DNA of 64,000 nucleotides from Chrysomallon squamiferum (GCA_012295275.1 CM022675.1:12445253-12509252); one strand, 5' to 3'. Counted from the stretch's first letter, positions 1-12,128 are shown. Notes: generated by a model from the sequence alone, not told the origin. A program made the numbers and translations.

Positions 1-64
1 TCTCTCTCACTTCATCCACTTTTTCTTTCCAGTATAAACTAATTTATTTTTACATCTACTTGGC

Positions 65-183
65 TGTTGTAGTGCAGGCACAACTACTTCTACTTCAGCT
101 ACTGCAGACACAACAACAACAACAACTACTACTACTACTGCAACTATTACTACTTCTATTACTTCTTTGTTACTACAACAACT
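65..183. repeat. (ACA/ACT)n trinucleotide-rich tract
   Basis: Interrupted runs of ACA and ACT/CTT triplets. Low-complexity DNA with no gene signal. Confidence 0.85.
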
Positions 184-1029
184 TCATTATTAATATGAAT
201 GTTTGCTAATATTACTTGTTTTATTACTGCTATTAAAACTGAGAAAACTTTGTCCAGAATGCTTAGAACTGAAAGTATTTCAAATCTTTGACTATAAGGA
301 AAGGGATCTAAGCCTAAATATGAATTCCATTTATAGTTCATATGTATTTTCATTTTTATTTCATAACAGTCTGCAAGTTTTTTTTTTAAATATAATATTT
401 TTTATAATTCTGTGCATAAAATAAAGTTGTGTATGCAAAACAATGAGAAAACTTTAACTGTTTCTGCTGCTGAGACATTTTTCAGATTCTGGAATTTCTG
501 ATAACACATCCACTGCCTTCTCTACAACTAATACTAATATTACTACTGCTGCTGTTGCTATAATTACCATGGCAACAACTGTTACTGCTACTAACACTAT
601 TGCTTCTGTCACTGCTTCAGTTTACTACATTAATTTAAACAATCAAATGATTCGGAAAAACTGCAACTTTCATATTTGTATGTTATTATATTCAATAAAT
701 ATTTGGAAAAACTTTATTATTAGCAAAGGAGATGATCCTAGTCACTAGTTATATCAATACATTTAAAATATGTTTGCCTTTAATATTAACACTACAAGAA
801 ATAACAGATGAAGTCAGGCATGTTTTCAGTGCACAAAGGTGAAGAAAAAAAAATAGTTGCTTTGATTTGAAACATGTAAAATCCATCAACAACAACAACA
901 AATCAATCTGTTTTTCTTGGTTTACTCAAATTTATTTTGTTTATTTTCTGACAGATTTATTTACTTAGTGATGAAAAATAATGAATAGCGATGTAACACA
1001 TCAACAGATTTTATTATTAAAGGCTTTTA
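184..1029. other. AT-rich unique sequence, no gene
   Basis: Frames are short and stop-rich. A short CTG/CTA-rich patch lies at about 520-610. The only notable site is the X-box-like palindrome annotated separately at 563-576. Confidence 0.6.
563..576 (-). promoter_or_regulatory. RFX X-box-like palindrome
   Basis: The plus strand reads ATTACCATGGCAAC, so the minus strand is GTTGCCATGGTAAT. This is one mismatch from the RFX consensus GTNRCC-N(0-3)-RGYAAC. Motif match by eye only; see the related sites elsewhere in the window. Confidence 0.4.
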
Positions 1030-2027
1030 ACTGACACTCATTTTTTTATCTTCTTTCATTTCTATATTTTTTCTTTTTTTTTTTCCTTTATTTCATTTTT
1101 TTTTTTTCTTTTTCTTTCTTTCTTATAATTGTATGAAAAATGAAATCCAGTGTTCTATGAAGTGTTATTGTCAGAAGCAAAATGTTTTCTGGGAATACAC
1201 CATTCCATAAACTGTGAAACTGAAACCACAGACTTTAATAAAATGGGATACAACCATACATTGAAAGTAACAGGTAAAAACAGAACCTGGAATAAAAAAA
1301 AATTAAGAAAAAAAAAAAAATTAAATTGGAAATGTTTAAGAGTCAAAAACAACTTCATCCAAAATATTAATTTTTAAATCAATAAAATTTGAATAAAACT
1401 TTTTGTTTTTCCTTGACAATTAAATTATTAGTAATTGTTAATTATTATATTTGTATAAAAATATTAAATATTGATACTGATAAGTTATGAGTTTTTTTAA
1501 GTACTAAATAAAATTGTCTTTTCATAAGAATCTATACACAATATTTTAATATAATATATCATGTTTTAAATCAAATAAATATATAATCTAAAAAGTTATA
1601 AATATTTAAAAGATTCACTTTATTAAATTTAAACTTTTTAATTTTTTATTTAAACATCATTATAAATTGTTTTATATAAGGAAAACTTATAAAATAATAT
1701 TTAACAAATATGCCTTTTTTTTAAATGTGAGCAAATTTTTCTCAAATGTGATTTTAACCATTTTATTATTATTTTTTCTTTTAAATTAGAAATTTTAGAT
1801 ATTGAACACGTATAAAACTGACATTTAACAGAACTTTGAAGTTTTTATTAAACTGCAAACATTTTATATTAAACAGTGATATTTACAAACTACAGTTATT
1901 ATTTTTAAATATGACATCATTTAAAATTAATATATTTTATGTTATATGTAAACATTTTATCCTGAACATTACAGAATACATAATTATATAAATCAAAACT
2001 AATCCTTTGCCAAACAAAAATACAGAT

Positions 2028-2029
<2 letters not shown>
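1030..2029. other. AT-rich sequence with T/C and A tracts, no gene
   Basis: A poly-T/C stretch covers about 1038-1125, followed by very AT-rich DNA with A or T runs. The frames around 1150-1377 end in lysine/asparagine from poly-A and have no family features. Confidence 0.6.
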
Positions 2030-2070
<41 letters not shown>

Positions 2071-2165
2071 TATATAACAACTATCAGTTTACTATGTTTG
2101 GTTTGATGTTTTAGCAAGTGAAACTGATTTAGACAAGAAAGTACAACTCACCTGTTTCACAGATG

Positions 2166-2259
<94 letters not shown>

Positions 2260-2329
2260 TATATAACAACTATCAGTTTACTATGTTGGGTTTGATGTTT
2301 TTGATTGTTTCACAGATGAACACACACAC

Positions 2330-2380
<51 letters not shown>

Positions 2381-2430
2381 ACACACACACACACACACAC
2401 ATACACACACACACACACACAGAAAGTACA
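2030..2430. repeat. Compound (CA)n array with duplicated spacers
   Basis: Three long (CA)n blocks (about 2030-2068, 2166-2257 and 2325-2420) are separated by near-identical spacers. One spacer, starting gatatataacaactatcag, occurs at about 2068 and 2257, 190 bp apart. Another, starting aaagtacaactcacctgt, occurs at about 2138 and 2422. The block therefore grew by duplication of units containing both CA tract and unique flank. Confidence 0.9.
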
Positions 2431-2511
2431 ACTCACCTGTTTCACAGTTGAACACACACGTGCCTGGAGGGATGAATAAATAGTGTAATGAACCACAAAG
2501 GGTGTGTACAA

Positions 2512-2526
2512 AATGTGTGTGTGTGT

Positions 2527-2617
<91 letters not shown>

Positions 2618-2690
2618 TAGAGTGAGAGTGTGTGTGTGAGTGAGTGAGTGAGAGATACACACACACACACCTCACACGCACATATATATT
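2512..2690. repeat. (GT)n-(TA)n-(GA)n compound microsatellite
   Basis: A GT run is followed by about 20 bp of TA, then GA, then GTGA-type repeats. The overlapping minus-strand frames are Thr/His or Cys/Val shadows of the repeat. Confidence 0.92.
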
Positions 2691-2699
2691 TTTGATCTT

Positions 2700-3050
2700 T
2701 TTATTTTTTTTTTTTATTTTTTTTATAACTTTATTGTCCAGTGCTGTATTTACTTCAACACAAAATAACTTAGAGTTTATGTTTTAGTTTGCAAGGGTCC
2801 AGTGTAAGAGTCTCCCTTGCCTTGGGCCAGTTTTCAGATGTGTATCTCAGGCTCCTCTCATAAGCTGCTGTAGATCTTCATATATTTTATTGTCCATTTT
2901 AAGTCTTAAAAAGCCATTGATAACCTGGATGTTTTCATCTTCCTTCATGTGAATAATAAGTTTATTATCACAGTAAAGAAAATGTCTGCGCCCAAGGCAG
3001 TCTTAAAGTGCCCCTTTCGTTGATTGGTTGATTGGCTGTGTCAAAGGTCA
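2700..3050 (-). pseudogene. Retrocopy or LINE 3' end with poly(A) tail
   Basis: Read on the minus strand, the segment runs from a short reading frame into a non-coding tail, a polyadenylation signal (ggacaataaagttat) and about 35 bp of A-rich sequence at 2700-2735. A genomic poly(A) tract directly after AATAAA suggests reverse transcription of an RNA. The frame covers roughly 2850-2990. It carries residues like HFLYCDNKLIIHMKEDEN and ends in DLQQLMRGA then a stop (minus TGA near 2848). I do not recognise the protein. It could be the C-terminus of a cellular gene's retrocopy, the 3' end of a non-LTR retrotransposon, or a genuine terminal exon. Confidence 0.4.
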
Positions 3051-3062
3051 ATGTACTTTCTG

Positions 3063-3090
3063 TTTTTGTGTGTGTGTGTGTGTGTGTGTT
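3063..3090. repeat. (TG)n microsatellite
   Basis: About 13 TG units followed by a T run. Confidence 0.9.
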
Positions 3091-3261
3091 TTTAGATTTC
3101 TTTTTGTTTAAATGTCAGTGTTGAGTAATAATTATATTGTAAATGGAAAATACAATTAAGAAAAAAATTAATTTTCCCCCGATACATCAGGTATTTTCTT
3201 TTCTTTTTATTGTACACTTCACAAGTCTTAGGTAATCTTGTTCACTCATGGATAAACACTG

Positions 3262-3300
3262 TTAAATGTGTGGTCCAGTGGTTAGAGACTCGGAGAATGT
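3262..3300 (+). mobile_element. tRNA-SINE head fragment (A box)
   Basis: GTGGTCCAGTGGTTAGAGAC matches the pol III A-box region shared with the SINE heads at 14.65, 23.68 and 25.24 kb. Similarity is lost after about 40 bp, so this is a decayed fragment. Confidence 0.45.
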
Positions 3301-3344
3301 TTTGAAAATGTTTTTTTCAGTTAATGACACAAACAACATAACAT

Positions 3345-3570
3345 TCAACTCTGTCTCTCTCCACTTCTGTTTCTCTTTTTCTGCCTGCCCCTGTCTCTAT
3401 TATTTCTCTTCCTTCTTTCTCTCACTCTCAGTATCTATTTCTTTCTTTGTCTCTTCTTTCTCTTTCTCTCTTCTTTCTCTTTCTCTCTGTCCCTTCCTCC
3501 CCCCCCTCTCTCTGTCCCTCCCTCCCTTTCTCTCTGTCCCTCCCTCCCTCTCCCCCCTCTCTCTCATATA
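3345..3570. repeat. Polypyrimidine (CT-rich) tract
   Basis: About 220 bp of nearly pure C/T on the plus strand (TCTCTTTC, CCCTCCCT). The frames here are Ser/Leu or Arg/Glu shadows. Confidence 0.9.
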
Positions 3571-4261
3571 CTGATATTTTACAACTACCCTAAAGGCAGA
3601 CACTGTTTTTATTAACAGCAAACTTTATTAGATTGTGAGTAATTGTGAATCACTACAAGAACATTGCTAAGAAAATCCAATAAATCCAATAAAATCTTCT
3701 AAAGTCTGCTTTTAAAAATATTTCTTAATTTTCTATCTTCAGGTAGAAAAGACAGAAAAGATCTCTTCTCAGTTTATTAAGTTAATAATATTTTTTAAAT
3801 ACTTTCCATTTTTAAAAATTTCTTTATCTAAATTATATTTATGGTCTGATATAGTTTCATTTGCCCATAGGATTCATAATGCATTTCTTCAAATAGTTAT
3901 TTTATCTTGATATAAAATCTTTACTAATAATAAAGTTTTACAGTAGCAGAGTTAGTGTTAGAGGTGTCAGTCATTTTTCATTATTTTTCTGATATCACTA
4001 TTGCAGATATTCTTTATTGAGAAAAAAAATAAAAATTATATTTATCTTTTAATCTCTTTCAGAATATTTCATTTATAAAAAAAAAAAAAAAATAAAATAA
4101 TAATAATAATAAAAAAATACCTTCTCCAACCAAAAACAAGAAATTTTATTTTAAAAAAAAGAATATTACATTCTCCAATCAATTACAATTAAATTTCCAT
4201 TTCACATTTAAAAATAAAAAAAATAAAAAAAAAAAATTTACAAAAAAACTTAAAAAGACAA
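3571..4261. other. AT-rich DNA with one dispersed repeat unit
   Basis: No gene. At about 3919-3950 the word actaataataaagttttaca belongs to a diverged repeat also seen at about 8025, 13.75-14.14, 37.65 and 46.2-46.5 kb. A-rich tracts occupy about 4077-4255. Confidence 0.6.
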
Positions 4262-4625
4262 TTATTGTAAAAGTAAAACGTTGTCAGACGCCATTTTCTT
4301 GTCATGGATTTCTGCTGACGTGAACGGCCACTTCATGAGAGTGATGACTACCTCGATGAGAAAAGAGAGAAAACTGCTCTGAGACACAACGCCAGCTCTC
4401 AGCTTTGTGGCAGTGGTTTTATTCTCACCTAATTGATTTGCTGGCCAGTGCAGGATGTGTTGTTTCCTCTCTGTAAGCTGCTGAAAGCCGACGCGCATGC
4501 AGTGATGCTGTTGTCACAGATAAACTCTTAATGAGACAGGTTGCAGTCGTTGTCACGAGTGATAGGTTGCGAGATCAATGCTCGTCAGTGTCATGTGGCT
4601 GATTAGTTGGATGATAACGATGTAA
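4262..4625. promoter_or_regulatory. Complex island A (candidate conserved non-coding element)
   Basis: About 360 bp of non-repetitive sequence, more GC-rich than its surroundings and with several CpGs. It contains TAATTGATT (homeodomain-like, about 4429) and CTCTTAATGAG. On the minus strand a 78-codon frame (4262-4498) crosses a donor-like ATTAG|GTGAGAAT near 4428, so a small minus exon is an alternative. No protein is recognised. Confidence 0.35.
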
Positions 4626-4667
4626 TTGTCACTTTTAATGATGTCGTTGACATTCTCTTGTTGCAGT

Positions 4668-4785
4668 GGTAGATGTAAATGTAGTAGTAGTTGTCGTAGC
4701 AGTAACAGTAGCAGTAGTCATAATAGTAGTAGCAGTAGTAATAGTAATAACAATAATTTTAATAGTAATAATAATATAATTTAAA
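4668..4785. repeat. (AGT/AAT)n trinucleotide tract
   Basis: Imperfect AGT/AGC triplets grade into AAT triplets. Confidence 0.85.
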
Positions 4786-5040
4786 ATCAAATATCTAAAA
4801 TAAGGTTTATTTAAGAAATAAGACATTTCTGTATTTTTATTATTTATTTATACAACCACTGAACTGGGAAGGGCAGTGTTTAAGGATGTAATGTTCTATT
4901 CTGCAGTTATTTACAATGAACTGCTGTTTTCTGTGTTTGTGATATTAGTAATGTAGGACAGCTTATCAAAAGAAAAGTTTCCTGACCCTAAGACAACAAT
5001 TGTAAGTTGAAATGACCCACCCCATTTTGTCAGAACTGGA
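4786..5040. other. AT-rich unique sequence, nothing recognised
   Basis: Stop-rich in all frames; no motif stands out. Confidence 0.5.
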
Positions 5041-5530
5041 AATAAGAAAGTGTGAGAGATCTCACATATGTCTGTGAAAGGTGATTCCAGTGACTCTGTT
5101 GTTTTAAAAACTGAAGTTATTCTATTGATCTCACATATATATCAGATAGGTGATTCCAGTGACTCTGTTGTTTTAAAAACTGAAGTTATTCTATTGATCT
5201 CACATATGTCTGATAGGTTATTTCAGTGACTCTGTTTTTTAAAAACTGTCTGAAATTATCCTATTGATCTCACATATGTCTGAGATATGTTATTTCAGTG
5301 ACTCTGTTGTTTTAAAAACTGTATTTCAGTGACTCTGTTGTTTTTGTTTCTAAAACTGTTTAAAAACTGTCTGAAATTATTCTATTGATCTCACATATAT
5401 ATCAGATAGGTGATTTCAGTGACTCTGTTGTTTTAAAAACTGTCTGAAATTATCCTATTGATCTCACATATGTCTGATAGGTTATTTCAGTGACTCTGTT
5501 GTTTTAAAAATGTCTGAAATTATTCTGTTG
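5041..5530. repeat. ~70-bp tandem repeat, 6-7 copies
   Basis: The word CTCACATAT recurs at about 5061, 5130, 5199, 5269, 5390 and 5463. Each copy is followed by 'ttccagtgactctgttg' or 'tttcagtgactctgttg' and 'ttttaaaaactg'. Copies differ by small substitutions and one partial duplication (5290-5370). Confidence 0.92.
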
Positions 5531-5819
5531 ACAACCAGTCTCTCCTGAATTCTGAAAACTTTGTAAATATATAAAACCTTAATCTTCAGTTATTTAATTA
5601 AAACTGAAGAAATATTTTGTGTCTTAAAATACATATAATGGCAGCAGCAACAAAATAACAAAAATGATTAAAAACAAGTAAAAAACCGATTTTTAAAAAA
5701 ATTGATTAAACCTGCGTTTATATTTAGACTTGAAAAGTTAATTACTTTTTACCTGGGAATAATAAATAGATTAAGCTGGAACATTTATTTCTGATGTGAT
5801 TTTTACCTCTGTATATAGC
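5531..5819. other. AT-rich unique sequence, no gene
   Basis: No sustained frame or repeat structure. Confidence 0.5.
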
Positions 5820-6175
5820 CAGCATTCAAGCGGTAATATTATTTTTATTTATGCCTCTTTGTTCTCATTTGCATTTTAATTCCACAGTCTGCCGGTTTTC
5901 CTGGAATTAACTGCAGTTCTAAATGTTAATGAATTTCTTACAAACATTGTTTTTCAGATTAATATGGAATTATGGGTAATCCCCACTCTGAGCTGAGAAA
6001 TTCCGAGGTATTTAGACTGTTGAAGATAATAATTAAATATTGATCGCATTCTGTGTGTAGCAGCAGCATGTAACAATGGTTTAATCATAAACTAAATTAC
6101 TTCACCGTTCACTGTTTAATACAGCTGATATCCAATGAGCTGCTGGTTAAAATTTCATCTCTTCCCATTGTGTGG
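5820..6175. promoter_or_regulatory. Complex island B: POU, SOX and OTX-type sites
   Basis: Non-repetitive sequence with a perfect octamer ATTTGCAT (5867-5874) directly joined to TTTAATTCC. It also has GGTAATCC (5975-5982, bicoid/OTX-type core TAATCC), AACAATGG (6072-6079, SOX core) and several ATTAA cores. No frame is open across it. The density of developmental factor words suggests an enhancer; conservation cannot be tested here. Confidence 0.4.
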
Positions 6176-6295
6176 CTAGCAAATTTTTTTTTTTTTTTTT
6201 TCACTGAGATATTTTTAATCTTTGAATATTCACACGTATTTAGTATGATTTATTGTCCCTTGCTTCTTTGTCTGGTTCACTTAAAGCTTGCTGTA

Positions 6296-6425
6296 AAATC
6301 TCAGTCCATCAGTCCATCAGTCCATCAGTCCATCAGTCAGTCCATCAGTCCATCAGTCAGTCCATCAGTCCATCAGTCAGTCCATCAGGCATTGGTCTGT
6401 AAGTCTGTAAGTCTGTAAGTCTGTG
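6296..6425. repeat. 8-bp tandem repeat (CAGTCCAT)n and (GTCTGTAA)n
   Basis: About ten CAGTCCAT units with occasional 4-bp slips, then about four GTCTGTAA units. Confidence 0.93.
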
Positions 6426-6519
6426 AGTTCACCTAGTTATGAAGGAAAACTGCAGGATTAATGTTGATGATGGAACTGGTGGTAATTTTTAAATGAAAAG
6501 TGCAGTGTAGTTTTGTTAG

Positions 6520-6560
6520 ACTCAGGACAGTACATACCAGAATGTTTAACAAACTTACAC
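6520..6560 (-). mobile_element. SINE body fragment
   Basis: The minus strand reads TTCTGGTATGTACTGTCCTG, the same body word as the copies at 30.1, 31.08 and 35.8 kb. Only about 35 bp is recognisable. Confidence 0.4.
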
Positions 6561-6682
6561 AGAATCTGTTATTTTCATACATTTGTGTGCACTAAAATGT
6601 GTAAATGACTGTGTGGTGGCATGAATGACATGATACATGTATACGGAATGTCTATTTATGTGTGCATGTCTGTGTGTATACA

Positions 6683-6716
6683 ATACACACACATACAAAC
6701 ATGCACACACACACAT

Positions 6717-6770
<54 letters not shown>
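6683..6770. repeat. (CA)n microsatellite
   Basis: Interrupted, then pure CA repeat of about 25 units. Confidence 0.95.
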
Positions 6771-6773
<3 letters not shown>

Positions 6774-7200
6774 TATCCAAAGTCATCAATTGCCTGCTGT
6801 AAGCAGAATTCAATTTTAAATATTTTTTTTTGCTTTATAAACAGTGACAAGGTTTATTAACAACTGGTCCTGGATCTGTTAACAGAGAAAATGGTGGTTA
6901 ATAGAACATCAGTCTGTTTGCGGTCCTTCATTGATTTTCATGTGATTGATTGTATTGACTTAGTGTCAGCCTTTCTCTGAAACAGAAATTACCAGCTAAA
7001 TTATAACAAGAGAAAAAAAGAGTTTATCCTAAAACCCTAGTTGTACTGGTTATAAATAATAAAATATTTAGAAAAATTATCTCCCTTTATAGCTTTCCTG
7101 TTTCCTGAAATCTGTGTAAATCTTCAGGATTTTTAAAATTTCTTTTATCTTGAAAAGGAAGGTTTTTTTAGTTTTTTTATTTGTTGTTATAGAGAAAAAA
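6771..7200. other. AT-rich unique sequence, no gene
   Basis: Nothing recognised. Confidence 0.5.
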
Positions 7201-7214
7201 GTAACAAGAAAAAA

Positions 7215-7263
7215 GGTTAAAAAAAAAAAAAAATAAAAAAAAATAAATAAATAAATAAAAAAA

Positions 7264-7312
<49 letters not shown>

Positions 7313-7345
7313 TATAAAAAAATATATATAAAAAAATAATAATAA
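7215..7345. repeat. A-rich, (AAAT)n and (AAT)n tract
   Basis: Poly-A passes into AAAT and then about 16 AAT units. Confidence 0.93.
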
Positions 7346-7499
7346 TAAATTCTCTAATATGTAGTTCCTCTATGTAAGTTAGTATTTTGAGGGGGGGTGA
7401 ATGGTAAAAAGTTAAAAAGTTAAAAAGAAAAACAAGGAAATAATTTTTCTGTTCTTTCTGTTTTATTGTAAATATTAACTGTCAGAATCTATAAAAACA

Positions 7500-7600
7500 G
7501 AGAAAATACATAAATAATGATGATGATAATATAACAACAACACCAACAATCAATAACATCATTAATAATAATGACAACAACAACAATGATAACAATGATG
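7500..7600. repeat. (GAT/AAC)n-rich tract
   Basis: Imperfect trinucleotides (ATG, AAC, AAT). No coding signal. Confidence 0.7.
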
Positions 7601-7619
7601 ACAACAGATACAAAACGAC

Positions 7620-7865
7620 AATGTTCAGAACTACAGTTAACAACTGTTTTTATCAGTAAACGCTCAAGTCCTATAAAGCTTACAGATCCTTCGCATATTT
7701 AAGCAGCTGTCTTCTTTCAACTTAAACATTTATTACTTTCTGCAAATACACAGGGAATCAGTTACATTATTCATGGACTTTCTGCTAAACAAAAACTCTA
7801 ATTTGTTCTTTTAATTGGGCTGTCTGCAAAATGGATGCTTAACATGTCACCATGGTGATGAAAAT
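7620..7865. promoter_or_regulatory. Complex island with X-box-like palindrome
   Basis: Non-repetitive sequence ending in GTCACCATGGTGAT (7846-7859), whose inner 12 bp TCACCATGGTGA is a perfect palindrome. The core resembles the RFX X-box, but both half-sites deviate. Confidence 0.3.
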
Positions 7866-8070
7866 AACTAGTTTGTTTTTTTGTGTTTTTTTTCATAATA
7901 ATTTTTGTTAATAAAACTATTAGATCTGTTTCATGTACTTCCATTTATTAAAATGTACTTGTAATGGTAAAGAGATGAGGTACAGATTTTCCAAATGATT
8001 ATTTTATTATTAACAACCATCTTTTACTACTAATAAAGTATGACAGTAACATAACAAGAATAGTGCCATT

Positions 8071-9244
<1,174 letters not shown>

Positions 9245-9560
9245 TACATCTTGTAAAAGCTGCTGCTAACTATTCTGAACTGAACAAACTGTGAAGATGA
9301 TTGCTGTCTGACTTTCCAGTAATTACAAACCTTCGCCACTGAAAATATTTAGATAATTTCATTAACCTGTTTACTGAAAATATAATAGAGTTGTCTGCCC
9401 GGCAAAAGATGGAGGCAGTAATTGTTTCTGTGTTTATCCAATGTTAAAGCAATAACACAGAGAAGAAAAAGTTGTTTCAAGATTGCTAATTCAGGAAATT
9501 AGCTCTGCAGGGTCTGGTCTCAGTGAAGGGTTCTGTTTTTCAGGATGGAGTTGGGTTGCA
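9245..9560. promoter_or_regulatory. Complex island C with inverted homeodomain-type sites
   Basis: Non-repetitive and moderately GC-rich. It contains CAGTAATTAC (about 9319), CAGTAATTG (about 9416) and a perfect inverted repeat GCTAATT-CAGGA-AATTAGC (9485-9503). No frame persists. Confidence 0.35.
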
Positions 9561-9624
9561 TTACATTCCTGGTTGTAAAAAGAAAATGTTTCTGATTATA
9601 GAAGAAGGCTTGTCATTATAAAAA

Positions 9625-9965
9625 AAGTAATAACAACAACGAAATGATGATGATGATAATAAAATAATAATAATGATGTTGATGATAATAAAATAATAAT
9701 AATGGTGTTGATGATAATAATAATAATAGTAACAAAACAATAATAGTAAAATAATAACAATAACAAAAAATATAGAAAAAATAAAACAACAACTCCTTAA
9801 TTCAATAAGTATTGCTTTAAAAATATAATAATAATAAAAAAAATATATATATATATAATGAAATGAAATGAAATAAAAAAATTAAATAAAATTAAATAAA
9901 ATTAAATAAATAAATAAATAAATATAATAAATAAATAAATGAATAAATGAATGAATGAAATAAAA
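9625..9965. repeat. (AAT/GAT)n and (AAAT)n low-complexity block
   Basis: Several kinds of A/T-rich short repeats including AATAATAATGATGTTGATG duplicated about 40 bp apart, (TA)n, (AAAT)n and (GAAT)n. Confidence 0.9.
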
Positions 9966-10434
9966 TAAATTCTACTAAAACTTCTACTAAAAATCCTAAT
10001 ATTATATACATCACTGTTTCACTGACAAGCAGTTCATATTCAAATAATAAAAATAATTAAGCAACACAAATAAATCCACTTTTTGTTTTTTACTTTTCTT
10101 CTTCTATTTTTTTTTTCCCATGTGGCAGTAATCTTCGACATTTAAAAAAAAATAGTATTTTAAATCTAAGCCAAGTGTCTCTATTATCCCCTTCTAAACT
10201 TAAAAATAACATTGACAAAACAATGAACTAAAGATGTGTTTAAACAAACATTGCTTTCCTTCTTAAAATAACAGACAGCTAAAGTAAGATGGAACATTTT
10301 TTGTTTTGTTTTGAACAGTTTTAACAGCTGTAGGCAGATTTTTCTACTTAAATATGACTGGTACACACAGACACAATGTGTTATGTGTAGTTCATTTATT
10401 TATTTATCAATTCATTCTTCATATTGTTCTTTTT
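9966..10434. other. AT-rich unique sequence, no gene
   Basis: No sustained frame with protein-like content. Confidence 0.5.
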
Positions 10435-10460
10435 CTTATTATTATTATTACTATTATTAC

Positions 10461-10500
<40 letters not shown>

Positions 10501-10560
10501 AGTAGTGGTAGTAGTACTGTTACTTTAATTTTTATTATTATTTTATTATTAATAACATAA
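10435..10560. repeat. (ATT)n microsatellite
   Basis: About 20 ATT units with interruptions. The Tyr and Ile frames are artefacts. Confidence 0.95.
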
Positions 10561-10784
10561 AAAATATATATAATAATAGCAAAGAAATTAATATACTTTT
10601 AGCACATTTTGTTGTTTTCAGTTTTCAGTTACATTGTTTAGTATAATAATATCTGAAAGAAGAATATTGTTTATCCACATAGTAAGAAGCCTTTTATTAG
10701 CACCTTCCCATAAACAGCAGAGTGCATAAAACAACCTTCAGTATCTTCCTTGCATGCAGGACAGCACAAACCATTGCCTTTGAC

Positions 10785-11000
10785 ATCTTTCTATATACAT
10801 TTCATGGCCTTAAGTGTCTTTACATATACATTTAATGGTCTTAAGTGTCTTTCATACATAGATTTCACAGCCTTCTCATAAACATTTCATATACTTTGGT
10901 GGTGCCTTTCCAGATATATTTTATATACTTGGTGCCTTTACTTGTATATTTCATATTCTTTTGGTGCCTTTTTAGAGACATTTCATGTGTTTTGATTCCT
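10785..11000. repeat. ~35-bp diverged tandem repeat
   Basis: Repeated 'atttcat(a/g)' plus 'ttggtgcctttc' or 'cttaagtgtcttt' modules at about 35-bp spacing, roughly six degenerate copies. Confidence 0.75.
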
Positions 11001-11099
11001 TACATCAGAGATAACCTTAAGTATGATATCATCAGTGGAAACGCTGGAACGGGAAATAACGAAACTTGTACTCTAAGGAGAATTGATCCTGGAAGCCAG

Positions 11100-11350
11100 T
11101 GAACTACTAGCACTCTGTCAGTGAGTGCAGTCTGAGTTCAGACAAACGTGAGATGATTTGCCAGAACTGAAAAATCACGTCAGACAGATGTGTATTAGTT
11201 ATTTTCTCAAACATGTGTAGCATGGCGTGAAGCCAGAACGTCTTCAGGTAAATCACGTCATACCTCTGAACCGTGAACTGCTCTTCACTGCCTCTCCTCT
11301 CTCAAACGTTGTTTGCTTTGCTGCTGCAGCTGGCACAGAATGACAAATGT
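11100..11350. promoter_or_regulatory. Complex island with paired AATCACGTCA sites
   Basis: Non-repetitive island with several CpGs. The 10-mer AATCACGTCA occurs twice in the same orientation at 11173-11182 and 11251-11260. It contains the TGACGTG half of a cAMP-response-type element on the minus strand. Confidence 0.35.
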
Positions 11351-11469
11351 GTTCATTGCCCCAAACCTCACAAATACTTTTCTTTATTACTGTTATTATT
11401 ATTTAGTCTTCGTGCTTGTCTTCTGTAGGTATGTAAAAACAATACAAACAGAAGTGTGTGTATATGTGT

Positions 11470-11570
11470 GTGTAAGTATGTATGTATGTATGATGGATGA
11501 TGTATGTATGATGTATGCATGTATGATGTATGTATGTATGTATGTATGATGTATATATGTACATTTGTAT
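11470..11570. repeat. (TATG)n / ATGTATGATG repeat
   Basis: Imperfect tetranucleotide TATG units with GATG variants. Confidence 0.9.
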
Positions 11571-11589
11571 ATAATAACAAACAAGAACA

Positions 11590-11664
11590 GTACTACTACT
11601 ACTAATAATAATAATAACAGCAGCAACAACAAATAAATAAATATAAGAACAATAATTAAATATA

Positions 11665-11715
<51 letters not shown>

Positions 11716-11740
11716 ACAAATAAATAAATAAACAGATCTA
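11590..11740. repeat. (ACT), (AAT), (AAC) then (AAAT)n tract
   Basis: Four repeat types in series, ending with about 20 AAAT units. Confidence 0.93.
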
Positions 11741-12128
11741 TAGATATTTCTCACTTCTGTTTTCTTCATTACGTGTGTTCTTCGTGTGGCTTCCTTGTAG
11801 TTGAGTGTAAACAAATTCTGTTATAGCAATTAAGATACAAAAACGTGTATTTTGTACTTTACAATGTTTTTCTTTAGTTGTTATTTTTTACTTTCATTTA
11901 ACATTTTTTTTTTTTTCTCTCTTACTTTTTGCAAACATTTTTTTTATCTGTTACCATAAAACCTTAAATAATATTTCTGTCATAACTGATTGTATTTCTT
12001 CTCCACAAGACCTATGTAAAATAGAAAATGCAATGAAACAACAAAAACTTATAACATATTTTTTCCTTATAATATTTTGTGTATTATATTTATTAATTAC
12101 TGATTTTTTTTTTGTCTTCTGTAAGTAA
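11741..12128. other. AT-rich unique sequence, no gene
   Basis: T-rich runs only. Confidence 0.5.

Noticed and set aside
2163-2681. Thr/His, Cys/Val and Ser/Leu frames over CA/GT/GA repeats
   Set aside because: Simple-repeat shadows. The same applies to frames at 3266-3621, 6555-6860, 8063-8401, 24765-25100, 34826-35217, 43140-43736, 48000-48391 and 60240-60707.
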